Assembly (NCBI GenBank): GCA_022803075.1
Contig: JAFFTF010000001.1
Coordinates: forward strand, 160,747 to 224,746
Direction of reading: 5' to 3'
Source: Micrococcales bacterium 31B
Lineage (GTDB): Bacteria > Actinomycetota > Actinomycetes > Actinomycetales > Dermabacteraceae
Length of the DNA: 64,000 nucleotides
The translations under genes were made by a program, and so were the position numbers. Of the stretch, positions 17,979-26,048 are shown piece after piece. Each line of letters starts with the position of its first letter. Positions within the stretch are counted from its first letter, which is position 1. The notes under the pieces were generated by a model. That model did no database searches. It was not told where the DNA came from and saw only the letters and a program-made list of their open reading frames with translations.

Positions 17979-19514
17979 TTACTTCGCGGCGAGCTGCGCC
18001 ACGTTCCACGACATTGCGGGCAGGTCTAGCGTCAGCACGCCGTCCTCCAGCGTGTAGTTCTGCGCGTCGACGGCGGCCACGTTATCGGGGTCGTCGGCAG
18101 TGTTGATCGCGAGCGGGTCTTCGTGCGTCAGTGTCTTCGACAGTGTGACCGCGAGGTCGGCATCGAACGAGCGCAGGTCGACGCGCACGGTCTGGGCGGA
18201 GGACTGCGAGCGATTCACAGCGAAGACAGCAAGTGTGGCCGTCTCGGCGTCCCAGGTGGCGACCGCGTCCACCTCATTCACGATGCCGTACTTGGCGGTC
18301 TCGTAGGTGTCGCTCGCGACGCGCACATCGAGCACCTCGCCGCGCGCGAGCGCCGAGGTGAGCGCGAACGGGTCGAACGTGGTCTGCTTCCAGGCGCGGC
18401 CCCCGGGCTCGGTCATGATCGGTGCGATCACGTTGACGAGCTGGGCGAGCGAGGCCGAGGCCACGCGGTCGCTGTTGCGCAGCAGCGAGATCAGCAGAGA
18501 CCCGAAGACCACGGCGTCGAGCGCCGAGTAGCGGTCCTCGAGCAGCACGGGCGCCACGGGCCAGTCGTCGCCCGTGGGCGGCTTGGAGGGCTCGCGGTTG
18601 AGGTACCACACGTTCCACTCGTCGTAGCTGACCATGATCTTCTTGTCGCTCTTCTTGGTGGCGGCAATGTAGTCGGCGGTCGCGGTGACGGAGGCGACGA
18701 AGCGGTCCATGTCGACCGCGGAGGCGAGGAACGAGCCCGCGTCGTCGTCCTGGTTGTTGTAGTACGAGTGCGCCGAGATCATGTCGACGACGTCGAAGGT
18801 GTGTTCGAGCACCTTCGCCTCCCACGCACCGAAGGTGGGCATGCCGCGACCCGAGGAGCCGCACACCACGAGTTCAAGGCCGGGTTCTTCCATGCGCAGG
18901 GCGCGTGCCGTGGCTGCCGCCAGCTTGCCGTAGTCGTCGGCGCTCTTCGCGCCGATCTGCCACGGGCCGTCCATCTCGTTACCGAGGCACCACCACATGA
19001 TCTTGTAGGGGTCGGGCGAACCGTTGGCGGCGCGGTAGTCCGACCAGTGCGTGCCCTGGGGGGCGTTGCTGTATTCGAGCACGTCGAGCGCCTCCTGCAC
19101 GCCGCGCGTGCCCAGGTTGACGGCCATCATGGGTTCGGCGTCGAGGTGGCGCATCCAGGTCATGAACTCGTCGAGGCCGAACGTGTTCGGCTCGGTCGAG
19201 TGCCACGCGAGGTCGTGGCGCACGGGACGCTGGTCGACGGGGCCCACGCCGTCCTCCCACTTGTAGCCCGAGACGAAGTTGCCGCCCGGGTAGCGCACCG
19301 AGCTGATGCCGAGTTCTTTGACGAGCTCCAGCACGTCGGCGCGAAAGCCGTCGGCGTCGGCGGTGGGGTGCTCGGGTTCGAAGATGCCGGTGTAGACGCA
19401 GCGCCCCAGGTGCTCGACGAACGCGCCAAAGGTGCGGCGACGCACGGGCGCGACGGTGAAGCGGGGGTCGAGGGTCAGGCTGGCCTGGTGGGCGGGCTGG
19501 GCTGAGGTCGTCAT
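17979..19514 (-). CDS. abfA: Alpha-L-arabinofuranosidase, GH51
   Basis: Releases terminal L-arabinofuranose from arabino-oligosaccharides. The 511-residue protein has the GH51 clan-A barrel: RYPGGNF (about residue 74), acid/base Glu180 in CLGNEMDGPWQ, and nucleophile Glu299 in VSYDEWNVWY, followed by a beta-sandwich C-terminus. No signal peptide, so it acts in the cytoplasm on imported oligomers, consistent with the arabinose transporter at 9510-12770. It is a single gene on the minus strand between the two secreted-protein loci. Its promoter carries two palindromic sites, so it is regulated, most likely by arabinose. The gene symbol is by family. Confidence 0.95.
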   Translation of the reverse strand: MTTSAQPAHQASLTLDPRFTVAPVRRRTFGAFVEHLGRCVYTGIFEPEHPTADADGFRADVLELVKELGISSVRYPGGNFVSGYKWEDGVGPVDQRPVRHDLAWHSTEPNTFGLDEFMTWMRHLDAEPMMAVNLGTRGVQEALDVLEYSNAPQGTHWSDYRAANGSPDPYKIMWWCLGNEMDGPWQIGAKSADDYGKLAAATARALRMEEPGLELVVCGSSGRGMPTFGAWEAKVLEHTFDVVDMISAHSYYNNQDDDAGSFLASAVDMDRFVASVTATADYIAATKKSDKKIMVSYDEWNVWYLNREPSKPPTGDDWPVAPVLLEDRYSALDAVVFGSLLISLLRNSDRVASASLAQLVNVIAPIMTEPGGRAWKQTTFDPFALTSALARGEVLDVRVASDTYETAKYGIVNEVDAVATWDAETATLAVFAVNRSQSSAQTVRVDLRSFDADLAVTLSKTLTHEDPLAINTADDPDNVAAVDAQNYTLEDGVLTLDLPAMSWNVAQLAAK

Positions 19515-19531
19515 GGGTCTCCCTGTTACGG

Positions 19532-19547
19532 TTTACAACGATGTAAA
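19532..19547. promoter_or_regulatory. Operator A upstream of abfA
   Basis: TTTACAACGATGTAAA is a near-perfect palindrome (TTTACA and TGTAAA arms) between the predicted promoter and the abfA start. Confidence 0.65.
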
Positions 19548-19562
19548 TTGCGGTCGAGCACC

Positions 19563-19591
19563 AATTTATATCGTTGTACATTTGGTGTCAA
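19563..19591 (-). promoter_or_regulatory. Predicted promoter of abfA
   Basis: On the minus strand TTGACA (19586-19591) is followed after 17 bases by TAAATT (19563-19568). The -10 region lies inside operator B, the same layout as at araBDA. Confidence 0.6.
19565..19580. promoter_or_regulatory. Operator B upstream of abfA
   Basis: Read on the minus strand this is TGTACAACGATATAAA, sharing the ACAACGAT core with operator A. The centres are 33 bases apart, three helical turns. Confidence 0.65.
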
Positions 19592-19647
19592 GGAAGCCCG
19601 GCGGGGGTATCAGCGGTCGCTACGCGGCGGGTGTCAGGTGTCGGGTG

Positions 19648-21834
19648 TCAGGCGTCGGTGGCGAGCAGGTCGCGATTGAATCGGGGCGAGCCCATGGCGT
19701 AGCCACAGGCCGCGACGAAGATGAGGCTCGCTGCGAGCGCGATGCTGGGCGCGAGCGCCACGCTCGCGAGGTTCATGTAGAGGCGCCCGAACACGGCCTG
19801 GCAGATCATGGCGGAGAGGCTGCCGATGGTCAGCGAGATGAGGCCGGGTATCAGCAGCGGCGCCGTGAGTTGACACAGGGAGGCTAGGCGCAGAGTGCGT
19901 GGTCTCATGCCTAGCGCCTGCTGCGACGCGATGCTGCGCGCCATCTCCCAGCGGATCTCGATGAGCACGAAGAGCAGGCACATGAAGAGAATGCCGAAGC
20001 CGAGAATCGTGCCCCCGTTGACGGCGCCCGCCCCGGCGTTGAGGTTGTAGTAGCCCTCCTCGTTCTTCACACCGTAATTCAAGGGCCAATCTTTAACTAT
20101 CTTGTGGATCGCGTCCATGGTTTTGGCGAGCCGGTTGTCTTCGGTATACACAGTGACGGCAAAGCTCATGTCGGCTGCCGAGAGAATCCATTGACCCTGA
20201 TCCAACGGTAATTTCAGGTCGGTTATGGCGTGGGAGGTGCCCAGGGGGGCAGGTAAGGTCACGGTGCGCGTTGACCCGTCGAGTTGCTTCACCTGCAGGG
20301 AGGGCGGCAGGTTTGCACCCTGCACTCCCCTTTGAGGCTCCTCGCGGCAACCCTCGACAAGGTACGTGTCGGCGTGGCCCGGCGCAGGGCATGCGAAGGT
20401 CGACACCGTATGGAATTCGGGCGTCATGTAGATCGCATCAACATGCGCGGTGCTGAGCCGCATCAATTCTTGCCGCTGTGCGAGCGAGAGGTCGCCGGTG
20501 ATATTGAAGGTTTGCCACCCTGCATCGTTAGCGGTGTCGCGTGCGAAGGCTGAGAGCATGCCTCCGGCGAAGCTGGAGACCATAAGAGCGCAGGCGACTG
20601 CAGCAGTTAACGTGGTGACGCGTGATGCATGATGATGCGCAAGCCGCATGCCCATTTTCACGGGGACCATGCCCTGCAGTCGCTCAGCAACGCGACGGAG
20701 GCCGCTCAGGAGGTAGGGGTTAAGCAGCAGCAGCCCGACGAGGCCCGCGAGCGCGGAAGACATGGAGTAGATAATGAAGTTGTCGCCCGCCTGATATTCG
20801 GGTACCTGGCTCATGAGCGAAGGCAGCGAAACCGCCGTGAAACCCGCTGCGGCCAGCAGCAGGCCGCCCCCGGCCAGTACGCGGAACGCGTCCACCCAGC
20901 GATTCCGACGTGAGGGTTGGGATGACTTGCCTAGCGCCCGACGCATGTGGCGGGCGCTGCCAGCGGCGATCAGGCCCAGGGTGACGGCGGCCAACGCGAC
21001 ATAAACCCCTGTGGGCAGCAAGGCCTGCTGCGGAAACCACGCGACACCGAGCCAGGCGTTCTCGCCGAATCGTGATTGAACGGCCGAAAAAATGACGTAC
21101 GCGACCGCGAGGGAGACGATACCCACCGCGGTCATTTCGGCGGCGAAGATTCGGGCGCAGCGATTCGCGGCGAGCCCAATCTTCACCAATCGCTGGTAGC
21201 GGCCGCGGCGACTGCGGGCAGAAAAGCCCAAGCAGATGGAGGCGAACAGGAGGGCGGGCGCCAGAGTAAAGAGGGCGAGGCTCGCGTACGTTTGAGACGT
21301 GTTTGTGGGAAGTGAGGCAGTGCCCGAAGGGTCGCCGAAGCCAACAAGACGTTGTGCATCGAAATGTTCAGCGGTACGCGTGTACGAGTAGAGTTCGCGT
21401 GGTGACACGAGGCCCTCGGGGCTAATCGGGGTCGCGTCCACGATGCCGAGTTCGAATCCGACCGTTTTGTCGCGCTGAAGCACTTTGAGCAGTGCGGGCG
21501 AGACAATGCTGTGCCCAGGCTCGGGCCAGGCGCTGAGGCCCGGCGGCGGCTTCACCCCCGAGAGGTCGCCGCCAACTGTCACGCTATGCCACGGTACTGT
21601 TTCTGCCTGGCGTACACTACCCCACGCGAAGGCCGCTCCCGTGTCTGTGGTGACAATGGGGGTGCGGGCTATGTCGGTGGCCTCCGCGCGGGCCAGGGCA
21701 GTGGGTACGGCAAGGCACAGGAGCACGCTGGCGAGGGCTATCGCTAGCCCCGCGACCATGAGGGCGATGCGCAAAATGTCGCGGGGGCCGGCGCCCGCGA
21801 TGAGGCGCAGGCCGAGACGGATGTCGCGAATCAC
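19648..21834 (-). CDS. Full-length MacB/FtsX-type permease of secreted-protein locus 2
   Basis: A 728-residue membrane protein containing two FtsX-like units in one chain. It has an N-terminal helix (IALMVAGLAIALASVLL), an extracytoplasmic domain, a central block of about six helices, a second extracytoplasmic domain (about residues 430-610), and three final helices (GTILGFGILFMCLLFVLIEI onward). Size and layout resemble the bacteriocin-associated integral membrane proteins found with lactococcin-972-type peptides. It is the last gene of the locus and its ATG overlaps the stop of the ATPase gene by four bases. Role inferred: with the ATPase, it exports or senses something, or gives immunity to the secreted protein. 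Confidence 0.75.
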   Translation of the reverse strand: MIRDIRLGLRLIAGAGPRDILRIALMVAGLAIALASVLLCLAVPTALARAEATDIARTPIVTTDTGAAFAWGSVRQAETVPWHSVTVGGDLSGVKPPPGLSAWPEPGHSIVSPALLKVLQRDKTVGFELGIVDATPISPEGLVSPRELYSYTRTAEHFDAQRLVGFGDPSGTASLPTNTSQTYASLALFTLAPALLFASICLGFSARSRRGRYQRLVKIGLAANRCARIFAAEMTAVGIVSLAVAYVIFSAVQSRFGENAWLGVAWFPQQALLPTGVYVALAAVTLGLIAAGSARHMRRALGKSSQPSRRNRWVDAFRVLAGGGLLLAAAGFTAVSLPSLMSQVPEYQAGDNFIIYSMSSALAGLVGLLLLNPYLLSGLRRVAERLQGMVPVKMGMRLAHHHASRVTTLTAAVACALMVSSFAGGMLSAFARDTANDAGWQTFNITGDLSLAQRQELMRLSTAHVDAIYMTPEFHTVSTFACPAPGHADTYLVEGCREEPQRGVQGANLPPSLQVKQLDGSTRTVTLPAPLGTSHAITDLKLPLDQGQWILSAADMSFAVTVYTEDNRLAKTMDAIHKIVKDWPLNYGVKNEEGYYNLNAGAGAVNGGTILGFGILFMCLLFVLIEIRWEMARSIASQQALGMRPRTLRLASLCQLTAPLLIPGLISLTIGSLSAMICQAVFGRLYMNLASVALAPSIALAASLIFVAACGYAMGSPRFNRDLLATDA

Positions 21835-22508
21835 GGCGCGCTGCTCTCGATGCGCCCGTCTACGAGGCGAATGATGCGTTGCGCGCGCTCGGCCACGATT
21901 GGGTCATGTGTCACCACCACGAGTGCCGCATCTACGTGCTGGGTCGCATCGATGAGCGTGTCGAGCACCGTGTCGGAGTTTTTGCTGTCAAGAGCGCCCG
22001 TGGGCTCGTCGGCGAAAACCACGGAGGGCTTATGTGCTACCGCACGAGCCACTGCCGCGCGTTGGCGCTGACCGCCGGAGACTTGGTGCGGCTTGCGGTC
22101 GGCGCACTCGGCGAGGCCCAGGCGATCGATGAGCTCGTTCACTCGCGCTCGCAGGGCACCGCGCCGCACTCCCGTTAACTCGAGGGGCAGCGCAATGTTT
22201 TGGCGCAGGGTGAATTCGGGCACCAACTCTGCGTTCTGGAAGACGAAGCCCACATGATGCAGGCGCCATGAGGCTATTTGGTCGGTCGTGAGCTTCGTGA
22301 AGTCAACGAGTTCACCATCGACCACGACGGTGAACTCGTTGACGGTGGGCACGAGTAGCCCCGACAGGCAGTGCATCAGGGTGGTCTTGCCGGAGCCCGA
22401 CGCGCCCACGATGGCAACAAACTCACCGGCCCCAATGGAGACGTCGAGGCCGTCGAGCACAATCACGCTGTTCGTGTAACTCAGCGAGAGCGCGGAAGTT
22501 CTAATCAC
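21831..22508 (-). CDS. ABC transporter ATPase of secreted-protein locus 2
   Basis: A 225-residue MacB/LolD-type ATPase: Walker A GASGSGKTT, Q-loop FVFQNAELVPEF, signature VSGGQRQRAAVARA, Walker [13 protein letters not shown], and VVVTHDP with the switch histidine. Start is a GTG at 22508, 36 bases after the secreted-protein stop; I see no strong ribosome site ahead of it, so translation may be coupled or weak. It pairs with the 728-residue permease that follows. It is only a family-level relative of the ATPase at 13841, so the two loci do not look like a recent duplication. Confidence 0.85.
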   Translation of the reverse strand: MIRTSALSLSYTNSVIVLDGLDVSIGAGEFVAIVGASGSGKTTLMHCLSGLLVPTVNEFTVVVDGELVDFTKLTTDQIASWRLHHVGFVFQNAELVPEFTLRQNIALPLELTGVRRGALRARVNELIDRLGLAECADRKPHQVSGGQRQRAAVARAVAHKPSVVFADEPTGALDSKNSDTVLDTLIDATQHVDAALVVVTHDPIVAERAQRIIRLVDGRIESSAP

Positions 22509-22544
22509 AAGTGTTGCTCTGCCTTGTCGAAACGGACGAAATTC

Positions 22545-22976
22545 TCACCTCGGAATTTTCCTTGCGAAAAGTTTTTCTTCGCAATCCGCGACGATGGGCC
22601 GACCGCGGCACAATTTAACTCGCAGACCGCTGGCCCAAAGCGTGTCGCCGGGATAGATTATCTTGCTGATTTGTGCTGAAATTGTACCGCCCGGTGATGC
22701 CAGTCGGCCGAGGCGTATGTAGCCGTAGCCCTGTTGAGTGCCCTCGAGATTTGCGGCCTGGCCATTCCAAACGGAAAATTTTCCGTAAACACACACGCCC
22801 GTCTGGACTGTTGTGCCGGGAATGGGGCAGTCGTAACGATAAGTGCCCGAAAAGTTTGCCCCCTCATTCCGATTGAGGTAAATGGCGCCGGTTTCGTTCG
22901 TCGGGCCAGCGTTTACACTGGCGTAACCTGCTGCAGCGCCGAATCCAAGCGTTGTTGCCAGAATTGCAGTCACCAA
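22545..22976 (-). CDS. Small secreted four-cysteine protein of locus 2, start region frame-broken or misread
   Basis: The open frame gives 143 residues from a TTG, with a hydrophobic secretion segment (VTAILATTLGFGAAAGYA) and a mature part holding four Cys in pairs (YRYDCPIPG, GVCVYGK, KLCRGR, VADCEE), suggesting two disulfides. The TTG has no ribosome site. A far better start is a GTG at 22999, with AAGGAG six bases ahead; its frame codes MKFSTNPSW and then hits TGA at 22972. One added base near 22975 would fuse this to the secretion segment and give a normal signal peptide. So this is either a frameshift, a sequencing error, or an odd start. No named family is recognised; gene order ties it to the ATPase and permease that follow. 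Confidence 0.6.
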   Translation of the reverse strand: MVTAILATTLGFGAAAGYASVNAGPTNETGAIYLNRNEGANFSGTYRYDCPIPGTTVQTGVCVYGKFSVWNGQAANLEGTQQGYGYIRLGRLASPGGTISAQISKIIYPGDTLWASGLRVKLCRGRPIVADCEEKLFARKIPR

Positions 22977-22999
22977 GATGGGTTGGTTGAAAATTTCAC

Positions 23000-23348
23000 C
23001 AGAGTCTCCTTCGACTTATGGATTGACGTGATTAAAGCCTACTCATCGGGGGGGGCTTGTCCACGCGAATTCGTGATCTCACGGAAAGTCTGAGAAGATT
23101 TCACGTCGACCTCATCGCATGCTCAATTATTAGCAGGGGAGTGTGCCATTGCGAAAGTTATCTGGGTGCGCGTGGGTCGAAGGTGCTGCTGTCGGCGCAC
23201 AATTTTGTCCAGTCGGCGTCCTTATGGTGAGTAGGCCTCAACGCGAGCACAGGGCTCACTACAGTTCGATCGACGAGTGCGTCGGCACTTCGACGAGGCC
23301 GAAATCAAGCCTGGCACGCAACCCCAACGCCGCGCAGTCCTTCGAAAA
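23000..23348. other. Intergenic region upstream of secreted-protein locus 2
   Basis: About 350 bases with no convincing gene. A short frame at 23143-23352 lacks a ribosome site and any recognisable feature. The half next to the secreted-protein gene is less GC-rich and probably holds its promoter; GCTCAATTATTAGC near 23120 is weakly palindromic. I see no strong terminator. Confidence 0.4.
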
Positions 23349-23702
23349 TTAGCCCTTGACGCCGCGCAGCATGATGCGAATGACCATGCGCCCTAGCACC
23401 TGTATCACGACCCACGCCGCGAGCCCGATGCCGCCGACCCCCATCAGCAGCACACCCAGCGCGGCCCGCTGCCCGTCCGGTGTCGCTGCAGAGTTCGCCG
23501 TCACCGCGAGCACCAGGCCAGCCATCACGAGCAGGGCCGCCACCACCAAGAAGATCGTCGAGACCAGGGGGCTCATCACGCGAGGCATCGGCTCCGAGGC
23601 AGCCGCGCTCGGGGCGGCACCGCTCTCGGACGCCTCGGGGGCCTCGTGGGTTGCGCGCGGCTCGGCAGGCTCGTGGGAGGGGATGCTCATAGCAGCATTC
23701 AA
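23349..23702 (-). CDS. Small membrane protein, function unknown
   Basis: A protein of 117 residues (113 if the ATG at 23690 is used). An Ala/Glu/Pro-rich N-terminal third of about 42 residues is followed by two membrane helices (STIFLVVAALLVMAGLVLAV and LGVLLMGVGGIGLAAWVVIQ) and a short basic tail. No clear ribosome site is visible for either start. It lies 67 bases after the long pRiA4b-like gene on the same strand and may share its transcript. I do not recognise it. Confidence 0.6.
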   Translation of the reverse strand: MNAAMSIPSHEPAEPRATHEAPEASESGAAPSAAASEPMPRVMSPLVSTIFLVVAALLVMAGLVLAVTANSAATPDGQRAALGVLLMGVGGIGLAAWVVIQVLGRMVIRIMLRGVKG

Positions 23703-23769
23703 TCAGATGTCGGCCCGAACCACCCTGCCGACCGCGCCCGTCGTGACGAAGCCCGCGCTCGTGAGGCTT

Positions 23770-25956
23770 CTAGACACCGTCGGGCGGCAGCACATCCTCG
23801 CGGCGAATCTGCGCGAGGGCACTGCGCGCGAACACCGCCCCGACCTTCGTTACGCGCACCCGCACCCGATCTTGCCCACCCGCGAACGGCTCCGGCTCGA
23901 GAGCGATGACGCCGAGCAGCACGAGGGTATCGACGAGCGGCCGCGCCATCGAACGCACCACGGCGAAGTCGAGATCCCAACTGTTCTTCGAGGTCCAGCC
24001 CAGCATTTGCAGCCCAAAGCGCAGCGACAGCAGATACGAATCCACGTCGCGATGTTCCTGCACTGCCACCTCGAGCAGCAGCAACATGGCGGCGTCGCGC
24101 TCCACCTGCTGCTCGAAGAGCCCCACCACATTGCCGACCAGCAACTGCCACAGGTGCATGGGGTCGCGCAGCACGCGCTCGCCGAGCTCGGTGCGCCGCA
24201 GCACATGGCCCTGGCGCTGTACCAAGCCCAACTGCTCGCACATGCCGCGCGCCAGCCCGAACGGCCCCGCGAGCGATTCGCGAACGCGCTCGTCGCGCTC
24301 CGAAAGCCCGGCCCCGGCGGCCTCGGTCGCACCGGCAGGCTTATCCCCGGTGACGGTGGGCGCAGTCACCTCGACAGCGGGCTCATCCTCCACGGCACCC
24401 GCCCCGGTCACGGTCTCCGGCGCACCCTGCGATGCGCTCGTGGCAGCGCCCCCGACCACGGGTTCGGGCCAGACGCCCGGCAGCGCGGCCACCGTGGCGT
24501 CCGGCTCCCTCTCGGGCCGGGCCCGAGCGGGAGGCCGCGGGTACCCACTGCGTGCGCCGAGCTCCAGGTCGCGCAGGGCGCGGGCCACGAAGGCGGGTGG
24601 CAAGTAGTCGGCCGAGGTGAGTCGCATGCCCTCGGTGCCTACCCCGTTCACGAGGTACAGCAGCGGGCCCACGATGCGCAGGGCCGCATCGGTGGTGAGC
24701 AGGCCCGGAGCGCCCAACTCGACCCGTTCGAGGCGAGCGCGAAACTCCGGTTGGATGCCGGGCATCATGCGCGTGGCCAGCAGGGCGATGCCGCCCTCCG
24801 AGGGCGCCTCGTTGCCCGGACGCACGAAGATGCGCTTGATCTCGCGGTTCGCATGCGTTACGTCGAAGTCGGTGGGGTTGAACTTGCGCCACGGGTCGGT
24901 CGCGCCCGTGGCCCACGCGAGCAGTTCGGTCATGTCGTGGCCCTGCTGCGTGCGCTGCGAGGCGGACGAGCCCGCCAGCAGGGGCCCGGGCTCGTTCAGC
25001 GTGGCGAGCAGGTCGTGATAATTGTCGATGCCGCCGGAGTCTTCGAGCGGCCCGCTGCGGTCACCGCTCACCACCCACGCGGGCGACCTGCCGGAACCCA
25101 GCAGCGCGCCACTGCGAGACTCCTCCAAGTGAATCCGGTGCACCCACTGATCGTCAAAGTCATACTCGTAAAACAGCAGGCCATTGGCCTCTGCGAGCGC
25201 CTGGCCGAGGGTCGCGGTGGTCTCTACGCGGCGCTCGCAGGTGGTGAGGGTCGGCGCGGACCGCGGCAGATGATCCGACCCGCCCGACCCGGCTGACAAG
25301 TCCGGCCCGGCCGACCCGGCCAGCCCGCCCGGCCCGCCCGACGCATCCGGCCCCCCCGACGAGGGGTGCGGTGCCAGCCCGGCCACCGAGGCGTCCGACC
25401 CGGCCCCGCCCTCAAGCCGAGCCCGCACCTCATCAGTGCGGTCGGCGAACTTCGCCGCAAACTTGCCGCTAAACGCGGCATGCGGGGGCGGCGTGTGGGG
25501 CGGCTGCGTTATGGGCTCCACCTGGGGGTGCAGCCGTCGCGGCGCCTCGCGCACGACCCGCAGGGCGGCGGCGTCCTCGCCCACGCGGTCCAGGCCGGGG
25601 CGCGACAAGAACTTGCCGCTGCGCCGATGCCAGTCGTAATTACGCAGGTGCACATCGTGGCCCTCGTGGGTGTCCTCGTGCGGCGGCCTGGGCGCGGCGT
25701 TCACTTGGCCTTCCGATAGCCAATCGATGCAGTGAGCCGGGCCCTGGCCGGGGCCCAGCAGGGGGTTCACGGTCGTAAAGCGGTGGCCGTGCGCGTCGCG
25801 CCACCCGAACGCGCGCTGCAGCACGAGGTGCATGTCGTCGAGTCGGGTGTCGGCCTCTACCTCGAGGAGCCGCCAGATGAGTGGTTTGCTGTTTTCCAGG
25901 GAGACGCGCACCTTTAAGAGGGCGCGCGCATTCGACCCGGAATCACCATCAACCAT
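23770..25956 (-). CDS. pRiA4b ORF-3-like protein with long C-terminal extension
   Basis: The 728-residue protein starts with the plasmid pRiA4b ORF-3-like fold (LLKVRVSLENSKPLIWRLLE, then LDDMHLVLQRAFGWRDAHGH). The second part of that domain (LLFYEYDFDDQWVHRIHLEE) appears only after an insertion of about 140 residues that includes a Gly/Ser/Asp-rich stretch. The last 400 or so residues are not part of the standard domain and contain a tract rich in Ala, Glu and Thr. Usual family members are about 180-220 residues, some with a SEC-C motif; none is visible here. No signal peptide or membrane helix. The function of the family is not established. Confidence 0.75.
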   Translation of the reverse strand: MVDGDSGSNARALLKVRVSLENSKPLIWRLLEVEADTRLDDMHLVLQRAFGWRDAHGHRFTTVNPLLGPGQGPAHCIDWLSEGQVNAAPRPPHEDTHEGHDVHLRNYDWHRRSGKFLSRPGLDRVGEDAAALRVVREAPRRLHPQVEPITQPPHTPPPHAAFSGKFAAKFADRTDEVRARLEGGAGSDASVAGLAPHPSSGGPDASGGPGGLAGSAGPDLSAGSGGSDHLPRSAPTLTTCERRVETTATLGQALAEANGLLFYEYDFDDQWVHRIHLEESRSGALLGSGRSPAWVVSGDRSGPLEDSGGIDNYHDLLATLNEPGPLLAGSSASQRTQQGHDMTELLAWATGATDPWRKFNPTDFDVTHANREIKRIFVRPGNEAPSEGGIALLATRMMPGIQPEFRARLERVELGAPGLLTTDAALRIVGPLLYLVNGVGTEGMRLTSADYLPPAFVARALRDLELGARSGYPRPPARARPEREPDATVAALPGVWPEPVVGGAATSASQGAPETVTGAGAVEDEPAVEVTAPTVTGDKPAGATEAAGAGLSERDERVRESLAGPFGLARGMCEQLGLVQRQGHVLRRTELGERVLRDPMHLWQLLVGNVVGLFEQQVERDAAMLLLLEVAVQEHRDVDSYLLSLRFGLQMLGWTSKNSWDLDFAVVRSMARPLVDTLVLLGVIALEPEPFAGGQDRVRVRVTKVGAVFARSALAQIRREDVLPPDGV

Positions 25957-26011
25957 GCGCTCATTGTTTCGTGAATGCTAGTGCCCGGTGGCGTAAACGC
26001 AACATCTCTTC

Positions 26012-26047
26012 AAAAAAGCAACCGGCCGCGTAGGTCCCCGCGGGCCG
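26012..26047 (-). terminator. Terminator of the siderophore-binding protein gene
   Basis: On the minus strand a GC-rich stem (CGGCCCGCG with CGCGGCCG, one bulged base) is followed within a few bases by six T residues. It begins directly after the stop codon at 26049. Confidence 0.7.
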
Positions 26048-26048
26048 C

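Noticed and set aside
17642-18106. Open frame in the gap before the arabinofuranosidase gene
   Set aside because: It runs into the opposite coding gene, lacks a ribosome site, and its Cys/Arg-rich product resembles nothing.
19620-19660. Repeated GTGTCAGG motifs beside the locus 2 permease stop
   Set aside because: Only two or three imperfect short copies, without spacing or symmetry that would suggest a site.
13841-22508. Locus 1 and locus 2 as a recent tandem duplication
   Set aside because: The ATPases are only related at family level, gene order and permease architecture differ, and the secreted proteins share no visible similarity.
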